Below the pieces are notes generated by a model, which had not been told where the DNA came from, searched no databases, and worked only from the letters and a program-made list of their open reading frames with translations. Below, piece by piece: positions 1 to 9,536 of a stretch of DNA of 64,000 nucleotides. The position numbers and the translations under genes are program-made. Position 1 is the stretch's first letter. The number at the start of each line of letters is the position of its first letter. Source of the stretch: Leptotrichia shahii (GTDB taxonomy: Bacteria; Fusobacteriota; Fusobacteriia; Fusobacteriales; Leptotrichiaceae); assembly GCF_008327825.1 (NCBI RefSeq), contig NZ_AP019827.1, positions 1,612,001-1,676,000 on the forward strand, written 5' to 3'.

Positions 1-503
1 TTTCGAGGGAAAAAAGAATTCATTTGAATTTATATATGGATGACAAATTATATATTGAAAATGAAACAGATGAAGGTGCAAAATATTCAGAAAGCGTGGA
101 AATTCCATATTATGTGAAAAATTTTGACGAATTTATTGGAAAAACTTCTACAAAAGCGTTATTTATTGCAGAAAATTCGATTTTACTGGAGTTAAAAAAG
201 GAATTGGAAGAAAAATTGCCACATATTAATTTTGTATTTTCAAAACCGCATTATTTAGAATGCTTGAATAAGGAAGTAAATAAAGGGCTGGCAATAAAGG
301 AACTGTTGAAAAAATATGATATTTCTCCAGAAGAAACAATGGCATTTGGGGATCAGTGGAATGATTTGGAAATGTTGAAGTTTGTGAAATATGGGTATCT
401 TATGGGGAATGCTACGGAAGAGCTGAAACAGGAATTTTCAAAAGAAAGAATTACATTGTCAAATGATGAAGATGGAATTTATGAAATAATAAAAGAACTT
501 TAG
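1..503 (+). CDS. HAD-superfamily (Cof-type) phosphatase, 3' part
   Basis: The reading frame is open to the left edge, so the N-terminal part, with the DxD nucleophile motif, lies outside the window. What remains is the C-terminal half of a Cof/YidA-type sugar-phosphate phosphatase: part of the cap, then the conserved core end KGLAIKELLKKY followed by AFGDQWNDLEMLK, which carries the GDxxND metal-binding motif (here GDQWND). A TTG at 24 could be read as a start, but homologous sequence continues upstream of it. The substrate cannot be told. The gene ends 33 bp before dnaE on the same strand. Confidence 0.85.
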   Translation, partial: SREKRIHLNLYMDDKLYIENETDEGAKYSESVEIPYYVKNFDEFIGKTSTKALFIAENSILLELKKELEEKLPHINFVFSKPHYLECLNKEVNKGLAIKELLKKYDISPEETMAFGDQWNDLEMLKFVKYGYLMGNATEELKQEFSKERITLSNDEDGIYEIIKEL

Positions 504-536
504 GTATTTTATAAAAATAGAAATTAGGTAGAAATT

Positions 537-3500
537 ATGGAAAATAAATTTGTACATTTGAAATTGCATACGGAGTATTCACTGCTTGAAGGAGTAGGGA
601 AAATAGATGAATATGTTGAAAAGGCTAAGAAAATAGGAGTAAAAGCACTTGCAATTACCGATACTTCGATGTTTGGGGCAATCGAGTTTTTTAAGAAGTG
701 TAAAAATGCTGGAATAAAGCCGATTATTGGACTTGAGGTGTTTCTTGATGGACTGGAGAAAGTAGGGGAGTTTTCGCTTACTTTACTTGCTAAAAATCAG
801 AATGGGTATAAGAATTTATCAAAATTGTCGTCAATTTCATATAGCAGATTTACACGGAATCGGAATAAAATTAAGTATGATGAATTGAAAAAATATTCAG
901 ATGACTTGTATATTTTGTCAGGTGGCATAAATAGTGAGGTTGTAAAGGGTATTCTAGATTTGGAAAATACTCAAGTTAGAAGGGTTATTGAGAAACTTGG
1001 TAAGGATTTTGGGGATAATTTTTTTATTGAAGTTCCTGCTGTGGAAAGGCTGGGAAAGGCTAGGAAAATGCTTTTTGACATTGTGCGTAAAAATAAATTT
1101 GATAATTTTGTTATTACAAACGATGTTTATTATCCAAATCGGGAAGATGCAGTTTTGCAGAAAATTGTGGAATCAATAAAAGAGGGAAGCAAAATTGATA
1201 CAGAAAAATCGGAAAATAGTGAAATTTTGTATGATGACCTATATCTAAAATCTGAAAATGAAATAGAAAAAAGTTTTGAAAATAAGGAATATAGCGAGTT
1301 TTATGAAACTGGAATTAATAATGTGGAAAAAATTGTGGAAAACTGCAATGTTGATTTTGAGTTTCATCATTTTAAATTTCCAAAATATTCGTTGCCACAA
1401 AATGTAAGTGAAAAGGAATTTTTGCGAAATCTAGTATTTGAGGGGCTTTTTCACAAATACTTGAAAAAATCTGTTTCAGATTCTGAAAAATTGCAGCTGG
1501 ATAAAAATTTTGAGATAATTGAAAAAGAGATTGCAAAAGATGAAATTGCTGGGCAGAAATTGAAGGAAGTTAAAATTCGGGAAGAATTATTAAAAAATAA
1601 TTTGGAAAATGTTTTGGAGCGTGCAGAGTATGAGCTGGAAATTATTGATAAAATGGGATACAATGGATATTTTATCATTGTCTGGGATTTTATAAAATTC
1701 TCACGTGAAAATGGGGTTTATGTTGGGCCTGGAAGGGGTTCTGCGGCTGGGAGCATTGTTTCGTATGCCTTGAATATTACGGAAATTGATCCGATTGAAT
1801 ATAATCTGATTTTTGAGCGGTTTTTGAATCCTGAACGTATTTCGATGCCTGATATTGACATAGATTTTGATCAGGAACAGCGGGAAATTGTCATAAATTA
1901 TGTGGTGAATAAATATGGGGCGGAATACGTGGCACATATTATTACGTTTGGAACGCTAAAGGCTAGGCTTGCGATTCGTGATGTGGGGCGTGTGTTAAAT
2001 GTTTCGCTTGTAAAAGTGGATAAAATTGCTAAAATGATACCGTTTAATACGGAACTGAAAGATGCCTTGAACAATATCCCTGAAATTAGAAAAATGTATG
2101 AAACTGACAGGGAAATAAAAAGGGTGATTGATTATTCGCTTAAATTGGAGGGAAAAGTGCGGCACGCCTCTGTTCATGCTGCTGGAGTCGTTATTTCCAA
2201 AGATGTGCTAAGTGATGAGATTCCGACATATTCAGATGGAAAAACGAAAATTGTTTCGACGCAATATCAAATGAAGGAACTAGAAGAGCTAGGAATTTTA
2301 AAAATGGATTTTCTTGGTTTGAAAAATCTTACGATTTTGCGAAAAACTGTGGAAAATATTGAGAAAAGAAGAAAAACAAAGATTGTATTAAATGACATTC
2401 CGCTAAATGATGAAAAAACTTATGAATTGCTTACAAAAGCTGATACAATGGGAGTTTTTCAATGTGAGTCGGCAGGAATCAGAAGTCTTATGAGAAAAAT
2501 GAAAATTGAAAAATTTGAAGATATAATAGCTCTTTTGGCACTTTATCGTCCAGGTCCTTTGCGAAGTGGAATGGTGGATGATTTTATTAATGTGAAAAAT
2601 AACAGGACTGAAATAAAATATATTGATAATTCACTAAAATACATACTTGAGGAAACTTACGGAATAATTCTGTATCAGGAGCAGGTTATGAAAATTGTGA
2701 GTGAAATGGCAAATTATTCACTTGGGGAAGCTGACGAGCTGCGGCGTGCGATTGGAAAGAAAAATCCTGAATTAATGAAAAAAAATCGTGAAAAATTTGT
2801 AACAAATGCCCAAAATAAGGGAGTTTTATCGAAAAAGGCAAACGAAATTTATGATTTAGTGGAAAAATTTGGTGGATATGGATTTAACAAGTCACATTCG
2901 GCGGCTTATGCTTTGATTGTTTACTGGACAGCGTATTTTAAGGCAAATTATCCATTGGAATTTTTTGCTGCGATAATGACAACCGAAGTACATAATCTGG
3001 ATAGATTTGTTGTTTTTGTGAATGAAGCGAAGGAAAAGGGGATTAATATATTTTTGCCAGATGTGAATTTATCTGACTATGATTTTGGAATTGAAGAAAG
3101 TTTTGAAAATAATAATGAAATAAAAAAAATAGGAATTAGATTTGGACTATTTGCGGTAAAAGGTATTGGAGCGGCTTTAATTAATGAAATAAAAAAAGAA
3201 AGAAAAAATGAGGAATTTTCCTCTTATGAAGATTTTGTTTATCGAATGAAACAAAATGGGATTACGAAAAAGCAGCTGGAATCACTTATTTTATCAGGAG
3301 CTTTAGATAAATTAAACGGGAATAGATTTGAAAAATATAAATCTATTGATAAAATTTTAGAATATAGCCAGAAAAAATATGAATCTGAAGAGGATTTGCA
3401 AATGATTTTATTTAGTGGCGAGAAGGAATTTAAAGGTAAGTTTGAAATGGAAAAGGCTGATGAATTTCTTCAAAAAGTTTTGCTTGAAAATGAGAAAGAA

Positions 3501-4094
3501 TATCTTGGAATTTATGTTTCAAGCCATCCCTTAAATGAGAAAAAAAATCTAATAAATATAATTTCCCATAATAAAATATCAGAAATTTCTCAAAAAGAGC
3601 TAAAAAAAGTACGAATTATCGGAATAATAAAAAACGTAAAAAAATTTGCAACACGGGCTGGAAAAGAGCCAATGGTAAAATTTGAAATGGAAGATTTTCA
3701 AAAAAGTATTGAAGTAATCTGTTTTCCAAGAGAATACATAACTTTTGGCTATAAAATCACAGAAGGGCAGATTATGGTGCTGGAAGGAATTGTAAATTCT
3801 GAGCAAAATAGAAATACAGTTATTTTAAATAATATTTGTAACATTGAAAATCTGGAAGAAAATAAAAATCTGAAATTATACATCTTAATCGACGAAGAAG
3901 TGAAAGAAACAAATCAAAAATTGAAAGAGATTATTTTAAAAAATAAAGGCGATAGTCAAGTATTTTTGGCATTTAAAACGAATGAGAAAAAGGAAGTTGT
4001 GAAATTGTCTAAGAAGTATAATGTGAATTTGTCGCTGAAATTTATTAGAAAAGTTGCAAAATTGCTTGGAATTGAGAGAATAAAACTAAGATAA
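537..4094 (+). CDS. dnaE: DNA polymerase III alpha subunit
   Basis: Replicative DNA polymerase of the C family, 1185 aa, the usual DnaE length. An N-terminal PHP domain opens with HLKLHTEYSLLEG (about residues 7-19). The palm shows GRGSAAGS near 399 and the catalytic PDIDIDFD at 438-445; the third catalytic Asp is in KMDFLGL near 591. Fingers and a helix-hairpin-helix region follow, with an OB-fold segment near 1020-1080 (VRIIGIIKNVKKF). It lacks the 3'-5' exonuclease insertion of PolC. No conventional Shine-Dalgarno is obvious before the ATG at 537. It stands between a HAD phosphatase and an exported protein and looks singly transcribed or weakly linked to the upstream gene. Confidence 0.97.
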   Translation: MENKFVHLKLHTEYSLLEGVGKIDEYVEKAKKIGVKALAITDTSMFGAIEFFKKCKNAGIKPIIGLEVFLDGLEKVGEFSLTLLAKNQNGYKNLSKLSSISYSRFTRNRNKIKYDELKKYSDDLYILSGGINSEVVKGILDLENTQVRRVIEKLGKDFGDNFFIEVPAVERLGKARKMLFDIVRKNKFDNFVITNDVYYPNREDAVLQKIVESIKEGSKIDTEKSENSEILYDDLYLKSENEIEKSFENKEYSEFYETGINNVEKIVENCNVDFEFHHFKFPKYSLPQNVSEKEFLRNLVFEGLFHKYLKKSVSDSEKLQLDKNFEIIEKEIAKDEIAGQKLKEVKIREELLKNNLENVLERAEYELEIIDKMGYNGYFIIVWDFIKFSRENGVYVGPGRGSAAGSIVSYALNITEIDPIEYNLIFERFLNPERISMPDIDIDFDQEQREIVINYVVNKYGAEYVAHIITFGTLKARLAIRDVGRVLNVSLVKVDKIAKMIPFNTELKDALNNIPEIRKMYETDREIKRVIDYSLKLEGKVRHASVHAAGVVISKDVLSDEIPTYSDGKTKIVSTQYQMKELEELGILKMDFLGLKNLTILRKTVENIEKRRKTKIVLNDIPLNDEKTYELLTKADTMGVFQCESAGIRSLMRKMKIEKFEDIIALLALYRPGPLRSGMVDDFINVKNNRTEIKYIDNSLKYILEETYGIILYQEQVMKIVSEMANYSLGEADELRRAIGKKNPELMKKNREKFVTNAQNKGVLSKKANEIYDLVEKFGGYGFNKSHSAAYALIVYWTAYFKANYPLEFFAAIMTTEVHNLDRFVVFVNEAKEKGINIFLPDVNLSDYDFGIEESFENNNEIKKIGIRFGLFAVKGIGAALINEIKKERKNEEFSSYEDFVYRMKQNGITKKQLESLILSGALDKLNGNRFEKYKSIDKILEYSQKKYESEEDLQMILFSGEKEFKGKFEMEKADEFLQKVLLENEKEYLGIYVSSHPLNEKKNLINIISHNKISEISQKELKKVRIIGIIKNVKKFATRAGKEPMVKFEMEDFQKSIEVICFPREYITFGYKITEGQIMVLEGIVNSEQNRNTVILNNICNIENLEENKNLKLYILIDEEVKETNQKLKEIILKNKGDSQVFLAFKTNEKKEVVKLSKKYNVNLSLKFIRKVAKLLGIERIKLR

Positions 4095-4293
4095 ATAGTT
4101 TTTTATAAAATAGATTTTATTATAAAAATTATAGTTAAGAAAATTTATAAAATGATTTAATTAAGTAGGAATAAGTTTAATCTTAAATTTTTTTATAGAA
4201 TTAAAATTTAGATTATCGAATAGTCCTGATATATTTATTTGATTTTAAAAAGAATTAGGTATATAATAAGAGAAAATTTAAAGGAGCGAGAAG

Positions 4294-5061
4294 ATGAATT
4301 TTTTTACAAAAAAATTGAAAAACTTTTTTTCAGTAATATTTGTTATAGCGATATTTATTACATTTACTGTTTTAACGTTTTCAGAAAATTCAGAATTTCT
4401 GGCAATTGGGAATTTAAAAATTGTACGGCAAGAGCCATTGGTAATAAAAAGGGAGGATTTAAATATTACAATTGAAAAAAATAGGACAATAAAAGTAAAT
4501 AGTGTCTATACATTTGAAAACATTGGAAATTACAATGTAAAATCAACATTTATGTTTTGGCTTGATACAAATGTGGAAAAGACTGATAAAAAGGATTTTA
4601 GTAATAAAAATACAAATAATCGGGGAAAATTTGTAAAAAATATAAAATTTCTAACAGACTATAAAAAAGCACAAAGTCTGCGGGCAGTCATTAACTTTGA
4701 TGAAAGTATTTATGAAAATCAAGTCACAGATAATATTCAGCGTGAATGGTTTGCCATTTCAAAAATAATTCCATCAATGGAAGAAGGAAAAGTGGCTGTT
4801 TATTATGACTTAATAAATACTAAATTTTCAAGAAATAAAGATTTTGTGTATAGTTTTGATTTAGTGGAAAACTTTTTTAATAAGAATAAAGCAGAAATTT
4901 TATACGTAAATATTTATAATAAATCAGATTTAAAAATTAAGAATATAGATTTTAAAGACTATGAATTTAAAAATATCAGTAAAAATAATAAAAAAGAGCA
5001 TTACCAGCTGCTTGAAGGTGGAATAAATTTAGATGGCAAACTTGTGATAAAATTTGAGTAG
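4294..5061 (+). CDS. exported protein, DUF4424-like
   Basis: 255 aa with a basic N-terminus and one hydrophobic segment (about residues 11-30), so secreted or membrane anchored. The mature part begins AIGNLKIVRQEPLVIKRED and continues with VNSVYTFENIG and a FWLD segment. This order (gain of beta strands, a KREDL-type motif, then 'YxFxN') resembles DUF4424 proteins; this is recognition by eye, not a search. The function of that family is not known to me. The start at 4294 has AAGGAG about 10 bp upstream. A longer overlapping frame from 4239 has no Shine-Dalgarno and is out of frame. rsmD follows after 53 bp on the same strand. Confidence 0.7.
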   Translation: MNFFTKKLKNFFSVIFVIAIFITFTVLTFSENSEFLAIGNLKIVRQEPLVIKREDLNITIEKNRTIKVNSVYTFENIGNYNVKSTFMFWLDTNVEKTDKKDFSNKNTNNRGKFVKNIKFLTDYKKAQSLRAVINFDESIYENQVTDNIQREWFAISKIIPSMEEGKVAVYYDLINTKFSRNKDFVYSFDLVENFFNKNKAEILYVNIYNKSDLKIKNIDFKDYEFKNISKNNKKEHYQLLEGGINLDGKLVIKFE

Positions 5062-5114
5062 ATTTTAAATTTATTTGAGATAAAAATTAAATATAAAAAA
5101 CGAAAAGAGGAAAA

Positions 5115-5669
5115 ATGAGGATTGTAGCAGGAACATTGAAAAATAGAAGAATAAAATCAAGAGAAGGAAGAGAAACCAGACCTACGCTAGAAAGAATAAA
5201 AGAGGCAATTTTCAGCATAATTGGAGAAAAAGTTGTGGAGGCAAAATTTCTGGACTTGTATTCAGGAACTGGGAATGTTTCATTTGAAGCACTTAGCCGT
5301 GGGGCAAAAAGAGCAATTATGATTGAGGAAGATAAGGAGGCTCTTAGAATAATTATTGAAAATGTAAATCATTTAGACATGGAAGAAAAATGCCGTGCCT
5401 ATAAAAATGATGTTTTTCGTGCGATAGAAATTCTGGCAAGAAAAAATGAAATATTTGACATAATCTTTTTAGATCCGCCTTACAAGGAAAATATTTCAAC
5501 GAAAACGATTGAAAAAATTTCGGAAGAAAATCTTTTGGAACGAGATGGAATTATAATTTCAGAACACAGCACGTATGAGAAAATGGCGGATAAAATAGGT
5601 AATTTTGTGAAGTACGATGAGAGGGATTATAATAAGAAGGTAGTTAGTTTTTATAGGTTTGATGATTAA
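5115..5669 (+). CDS. rsmD: 16S rRNA (guanine(966)-N(2))-methyltransferase
   Basis: SAM-dependent methyltransferase that modifies G966 of 16S rRNA in the 30S subunit. 184 aa, the normal RsmD size. It starts MRIVAGTLKNRRIKSREG, contains RPTLERIKEAIFSI, the SAM-binding loop FLDLYSGTGNVSFEALSRGA and the catalytic DPPY at 120-123. The start has AGAGG 6 bp upstream. It ends just before xseB. Confidence 0.96.
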   Translation: MRIVAGTLKNRRIKSREGRETRPTLERIKEAIFSIIGEKVVEAKFLDLYSGTGNVSFEALSRGAKRAIMIEEDKEALRIIIENVNHLDMEEKCRAYKNDVFRAIEILARKNEIFDIIFLDPPYKENISTKTIEKISEENLLERDGIIISEHSTYEKMADKIGNFVKYDERDYNKKVVSFYRFDD

Positions 5670-5696
5670 ATAAAAAATATGAAGGAGAAAATAAAA

Positions 5697-5918
5697 ATGG
5701 CAGTAAAAAAACAAAGTTATGAAGAAAATATTGCACAAATTGATGAAATTTTGGAAAAATTGGAAAGTGAGGAATTATCACTAGATGATTCAATTTCTGA
5801 ATACGAGAAGGCGATTAAACTGATTAAGGATTCGGAGAAATTGCTTGAAGCTGGGGAAGGGAAAGTTATGAAGGTACTTGAAAAAAATGGAAAAGTGGAA
5901 ATGGAAGAATTTGAATAG
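5697..5918 (+). CDS. xseB: exodeoxyribonuclease VII small subunit
   Basis: Small helical subunit that binds XseA and activates exonuclease VII. The core YEENIAQIDEILEKLESEEL then LDDSISEYEKAIKLIK is the family signature. An upstream in-frame ATG at 5679 would overlap the ribosome binding site AAGGAG (5682-5687); that site is correctly spaced only for the ATG at 5697, giving 73 aa, so the shorter start is chosen. xseA is not adjacent in this window; ispA comes next, as in many bacteria. Confidence 0.93.
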   Translation: MAVKKQSYEENIAQIDEILEKLESEELSLDDSISEYEKAIKLIKDSEKLLEAGEGKVMKVLEKNGKVEMEEFE

Positions 5919-5985
5919 AAAAAGTAAATATTAAATTAAATAAAAGGCTGTTTGATAACTATGTAAATTTGGATATGGTTAAATA

Positions 5986-6088
5986 ATACTAAACCCAGTT
6001 TAAATAACGAACTTATCACAAACTTTTCCAAATTAATATTTCAAAATAATTAAAATATAATTTTCACTTTTTAAGTGGAGAATAGTAT
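5986..6088. repeat. R3 short inverted-repeat element, copy 1
   Basis: About 103 bp starting ATACTAAACCCAGTTTAAA and ending in the inverse TTTTAAGTGGAGAATAGTAT, an imperfect terminal inverted repeat of roughly 20 bp. The same ends (ATACTAA...TTAGTAT type) occur at 42042-42151, and the right end recurs near 32508. It contains no reading frame. An R1 palindrome follows directly. Confidence 0.5.
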
Positions 6089-6093
6089 AAGTC

Positions 6094-6115
6094 ACAAGGG
6101 GTTAAGACCTCTTGT
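6094..6115. repeat. R1 core palindrome
   Basis: ACAAGGGGTTAAGACCTCTTGT is an almost perfect 22-bp palindrome and a variant of the core found at 9505, 20633, 38833, 43217 and 48032. A possible left end, CTGTTTGATAACTATG at about 5949, matches the outer end of complete R1 copies, but R3 copy 1 lies between them, so this looks composite. Confidence 0.55.
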
Positions 6116-6149
6116 CTAAAATAAAAGATATTGAATGACGGGAGATAAA

Positions 6150-7040
6150 ATGTTACGGGAATATTTGGAAGAAAAAAAAAAGATTGTGGAAAGCAGTCTA
6201 ATAGAATTGCTTGGGAATTATAGGGGTAAATATCCTGAAAAATTGGCAGAGGCAATGGAATATGCAGTTATGAACGGAGGAAAGCGAATACGTCCTATTT
6301 TGATGTATATGATTTGTGATTTGTTTGAAAAAAATAATTGTAAAAGTTATGATAAAATTAAGGAAATTGCTGCTGCACTTGAATTTATACATTGCTATTC
6401 ACTTGTTCATGATGATTTACCAGCGATGGACAATGATGATTACAGGCGTGGTAAACTTACAGTTCACAAAAAATACAATGAAGCAATTGGGGTTCTTGTG
6501 GGAGATGCTCTTTTGACGGAAGCCTTTGGGATAATTGCAAATTCTAAAAAATTGGAAGATAAAAATAAGGTTGAAATTATTTCGAAATTGTCTGAATATG
6601 CAGGATTTTTTGGAATGGTCGGAGGGCAGTTTGTAGATATGGAGTCTGAAAATAAACAAGTGGAAATCGACACATTAAAATATATTCATGCTCACAAGAC
6701 TGGAAAATTGCTGACTGCTGCGATTGAATTACCAATGATTGCTTTGGATATTGAAAGTGAAAAGCATGAAAAAATGGTAGAATATTCAAAATTATTGGGA
6801 ATCGCCTTTCAGATTAAGGATGATATTTTGGATATTGAAGGGAATTTTGAGGAAATTGGTAAAAAATCGAATGATGTGGAAAATGAAAAAACTACTTATC
6901 CTAGCATTTTTGGATTGGATGAAAGTAAAAGGCTACTTCAGGAATATTTGAAAAAAGCAAGAAAAATTATTATTGATGACTTTAATGGGAATCAATTGTT
7001 TTTGGAATTGACGGATTATTTTGGGAATAGGAAAAAATAA
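6150..7040 (+). CDS. ispA: geranylgeranyl/farnesyl diphosphate synthase
   Basis: Short-chain trans-prenyl transferase that condenses isopentenyl diphosphate with allylic diphosphates to supply undecaprenyl and quinone precursors. The first Asp-rich motif is DDLPAMD at 88-94 and the second DDILD at 224-228; GGKRIRP and a VHDDLPAMDND context are also typical. The ATG at 6135 lies before the ribosome binding site GGGAG; the ATG at 6150 is properly spaced, giving 296 aa, the usual IspA length. The gene follows xseB after a gap carrying repeats. Confidence 0.93.
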   Translation: MLREYLEEKKKIVESSLIELLGNYRGKYPEKLAEAMEYAVMNGGKRIRPILMYMICDLFEKNNCKSYDKIKEIAAALEFIHCYSLVHDDLPAMDNDDYRRGKLTVHKKYNEAIGVLVGDALLTEAFGIIANSKKLEDKNKVEIISKLSEYAGFFGMVGGQFVDMESENKQVEIDTLKYIHAHKTGKLLTAAIELPMIALDIESEKHEKMVEYSKLLGIAFQIKDDILDIEGNFEEIGKKSNDVENEKTTYPSIFGLDESKRLLQEYLKKARKIIIDDFNGNQLFLELTDYFGNRKK

Positions 7041-7083
7041 ATAGTTAAATATATTGAAAATTATAATTTAAATGGGAGAAAAA

Positions 7084-7887
7084 ATGTTTATCGAGAAGAA
7101 AAACTACTTTTATATTGAAGAATTTGAAAAATATGGAATAACAGCAGTTTATACCAAAAAAATTGCTGGAAATATGTCTGATTATTGTCCACTTGGAAAT
7201 CAGGAAGAAGGAATACAGAAAAAAAATCGGAAAAAGTTGTTAAAGGAGCTGGATTTAGAAGATAAACAAGAAGTTATGGCTTTTCAGACACATTCTAACA
7301 ATGTGAAAATTATTGATGAAAATACAAGGAAATATTATTATGAAAAACAAGATGATATTGATGGATTTTTGACAAAAAGAAAAGATATTGCGATTTTTAC
7401 GTTTTATGCAGATTGTCTGCCAATTTTTGTTTATGATAAGGAAAATCAAGTTATCGGGGTCTGGCATTCGGGATGGCCTGGAACGTTTAAAGAAATGATG
7501 AAATCTGGACTTCTGGAAATGAAAAAAAATTATGGAACAAAAGTTGAAAATGTAATAATGGGATTGGGAATTGGAATGCAGCAAAAATTTTATGAAGTTG
7601 GAATGGAATTTTATGAGAATTTTGCAAATAAATTTGGAAAAGAGAGTGAACTGGTGCAAAAATCATTTGAATGGAATGAAAATACTGGGAAATATCACTT
7701 TGATAATACAAAATTTAATGAAATAATGGCTTTATCACTTGGAATAAAACCAGAAAATCTGATTATTTCCTATGAAGACACGTATGGTAAAATTGATAAA
7801 ATGGGAAATATAAGTGATAAATTTCATTCTCATAGACGAGAAGGGAAAAGTGCTGGAAGGGCTACGGCTATGATTAGTTTTAAATAA
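7084..7887 (+). CDS. pgeF: YfiH/PgeF-family peptidoglycan editing factor (laccase domain)
   Basis: Multi-copper polyphenol oxidase-like fold; family members act as purine nucleoside phosphorylases and, in E. coli, keep peptidoglycan stems correct. Family hallmarks seen are FQTHSNNVKI, the ADCLPIFVYD motif with the conserved Cys and the following WHSGWPG with the conserved His, then GLGIGMQQKFYEVG near the usual 'GPxIGxCxYEV' site, and a C-terminal SHRREGKSAGRAT. The start is taken at 7084 because GGGAG (7074-7078) is spaced for this ATG, not for the one at 7072. 267 aa. Confidence 0.9.
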   Translation: MFIEKKNYFYIEEFEKYGITAVYTKKIAGNMSDYCPLGNQEEGIQKKNRKKLLKELDLEDKQEVMAFQTHSNNVKIIDENTRKYYYEKQDDIDGFLTKRKDIAIFTFYADCLPIFVYDKENQVIGVWHSGWPGTFKEMMKSGLLEMKKNYGTKVENVIMGLGIGMQQKFYEVGMEFYENFANKFGKESELVQKSFEWNENTGKYHFDNTKFNEIMALSLGIKPENLIISYEDTYGKIDKMGNISDKFHSHRREGKSAGRATAMISFK

Positions 7888-7907
7888 AAAAGGGAGGAGA
7901 CAAATTT

Positions 7908-8465
7908 ATGAAAAAAATTTTATTTTTAGTATTTTTAATGATAGAAGCAATAGGATTTTCAGTTAATTGCAATTGGTATACAGGGAATACAGAATCTGCA
8001 AGTAAAATGGTAGAACTGGTTAAAAATACAAAATTAACAGATAAAATTTATTGTGATGTAGAAAAAAATAAAATGGTATATGAAACAGAGGATAAAAATA
8101 ATGATAGTTTTATGGAAGTAGGGTTAATTTATAACAAAGGAAGCAAAAAGGGGCTTACCTATATTGAAATTGCTAATTATTTGGATGAATTTGAAAAGGA
8201 TGTAATTAAATTATATCCTTGGAAAAATTTGACAGAGTTAGAATATAGTAATTCTCCAGAATATTATAAATACAGAATGTATATTTACAGTCCTGAAAAT
8301 AAGGATGAATTTATGATTTATATGATTCTTTATGATACAATAAATGGTGAATGGAAGCGTTTTTATAGTAAAGATTTTTGGAATAAAAATGATGAGAATG
8401 CTGTTGAAATGATAGAAATTATGGAAAAAGTGGGAGCAAGGGCAACAGATGATATAGTTTATTAA
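7908..8465 (+). CDS. secreted protein of unknown function, paralogue 1
   Basis: 185 aa with a cleavable-looking signal (MKKILFLVFLMIEAIGFSV). It has a clear paralogue on the other strand at 16000-16545. Both share, in order, an IYCDVE segment, EVGLIYN, a LTY motif, a DV-KL-P segment, YY-R-Y-Y, an FM segment, a DT-GxWK-Y segment and an identical C-terminal pentapeptide DDIVY/EDIVY at the very end. No known domain is recognised. A strong AGGGAGGAG ribosome binding site precedes the ATG. It lies between pgeF and cbiB. Confidence 0.75.
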   Translation: MKKILFLVFLMIEAIGFSVNCNWYTGNTESASKMVELVKNTKLTDKIYCDVEKNKMVYETEDKNNDSFMEVGLIYNKGSKKGLTYIEIANYLDEFEKDVIKLYPWKNLTELEYSNSPEYYKYRMYIYSPENKDEFMIYMILYDTINGEWKRFYSKDFWNKNDENAVEMIEIMEKVGARATDDIVY

Positions 8466-8532
8466 AAAAGTGATTTTTAAGTAAAATAGTTTATAGAAGA
8501 GTTACACAATAATGAATAATAGGAGATAAATA

Positions 8533-9474
8533 ATGAATTTTTTAATAAAAATATGGATTTCATTCATTTTAGATTTAATTTTTGGAGATCCAGAAAAAAT
8601 TAGACATCCAGTCCAGATTATTGGTAAAATGATTACATTTTTAGAGAAAAAATTATATGGGAAAAAAGGAAGCTTTGCTGGTGGAGTAGTTTTAGGTATT
8701 TTAGTAGTTGCAAGTACATTTTTTGTAATGTATGGATTTGTGGAATTGACAAAAATTGTAAAAGTTTTGGAAATTTTGGAAATTTATTTGATGTATACAG
8801 TATTTTCAGTAAAATCACTGGCCCGTGAAGGAAAAAGAGTTTATAAAATTTTAAAATTAGGAAATCTGAAAGTAGCAAGGGAAAAATTGTCTTATTTGGT
8901 TTCAAGAGATACTGAAAAGATGGATAAAGTTATGATTATTAGAAGTACGATGGAAACTATTTCGGAAAATATGGTGGATGGAGTGATTGCACCGATGTTT
9001 TATATGTTTTTGGGTGGTCTTCCACTGGCGATGGCTTATAAGGCGATAAATACTCTCGATTCAATGGTTGGATATAAAAATAAGAAGTATGCGAAATTTG
9101 GTATGTTTTCAGCAAAATTAGATGATATGGCAAATTTTGTTCCTGCTAGAATTTCTGGAATTTTCATAACGATGGCAAGTTATACTTTAAGATACAATTA
9201 TAAAAATGCCTGGAAAATATTCAAAAGAGATAGAAAAAATCACGCAAGTCCAAATTCTGCTCATCCAGAAAGTGCTGTAGCTGGAGCATTGGGAGTTCAG
9301 TTTGGTGGAAAAGTTTCATATTTTGGAAAAGAAGTAAAAAAGCCGACAATTGGAGATAAATTAAAAGAATTTAGATTAGATGATATAAAAAAAAATATAT
9401 TATTAATGTATATGACAAGTTTTGTCTCAATCTGCTGTTTTTCTACAATTTATTTAGTTTATTTAATGTTATAA
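8533..9474 (+). CDS. cbiB: adenosylcobinamide-phosphate synthase CbiB/CobD
   Basis: Integral membrane enzyme that joins aminopropanol or its phosphate to adenosylcobyric acid late in cobalamin synthesis. 313 aa. Characteristic segments are ILDLIFGDPEKIRHPVQIIG at the N-terminus, ENMVDGVIAPMFYMFLGGLP, AINTLDSMVGYKN and SPNSAHPESAVAGALG. Several hydrophobic helices are present. GGAGA lies upstream of the start at 8533. It is the only cobalamin gene in this part of the window; others are at 38-40 kb and 54.6-56 kb. Confidence 0.95.
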   Translation: MNFLIKIWISFILDLIFGDPEKIRHPVQIIGKMITFLEKKLYGKKGSFAGGVVLGILVVASTFFVMYGFVELTKIVKVLEILEIYLMYTVFSVKSLAREGKRVYKILKLGNLKVAREKLSYLVSRDTEKMDKVMIIRSTMETISENMVDGVIAPMFYMFLGGLPLAMAYKAINTLDSMVGYKNKKYAKFGMFSAKLDDMANFVPARISGIFITMASYTLRYNYKNAWKIFKRDRKNHASPNSAHPESAVAGALGVQFGGKVSYFGKEVKKPTIGDKLKEFRLDDIKKNILLMYMTSFVSICCFSTIYLVYLML

Positions 9475-9496
9475 ATTTTAAATTACATTTAAGTTT

Positions 9497-9530
9497 TGTG
9501 TACACAAGGGGTTAAAACCCCTTGCTAAAT
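9497..9530. terminator. R1 palindrome acting as bidirectional terminator
   Basis: CAAGGGGTTAAAACCCCTTG at 9505-9524 is a perfect 8-bp stem, flanked by a second weaker inverted repeat (AAGTTTTG and CAAAAACT). It lies exactly between convergent cbiB and speB, so it probably ends both transcripts. The core belongs to repeat family R1. Confidence 0.65.
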
Positions 9531-9536
9531 CAAAAA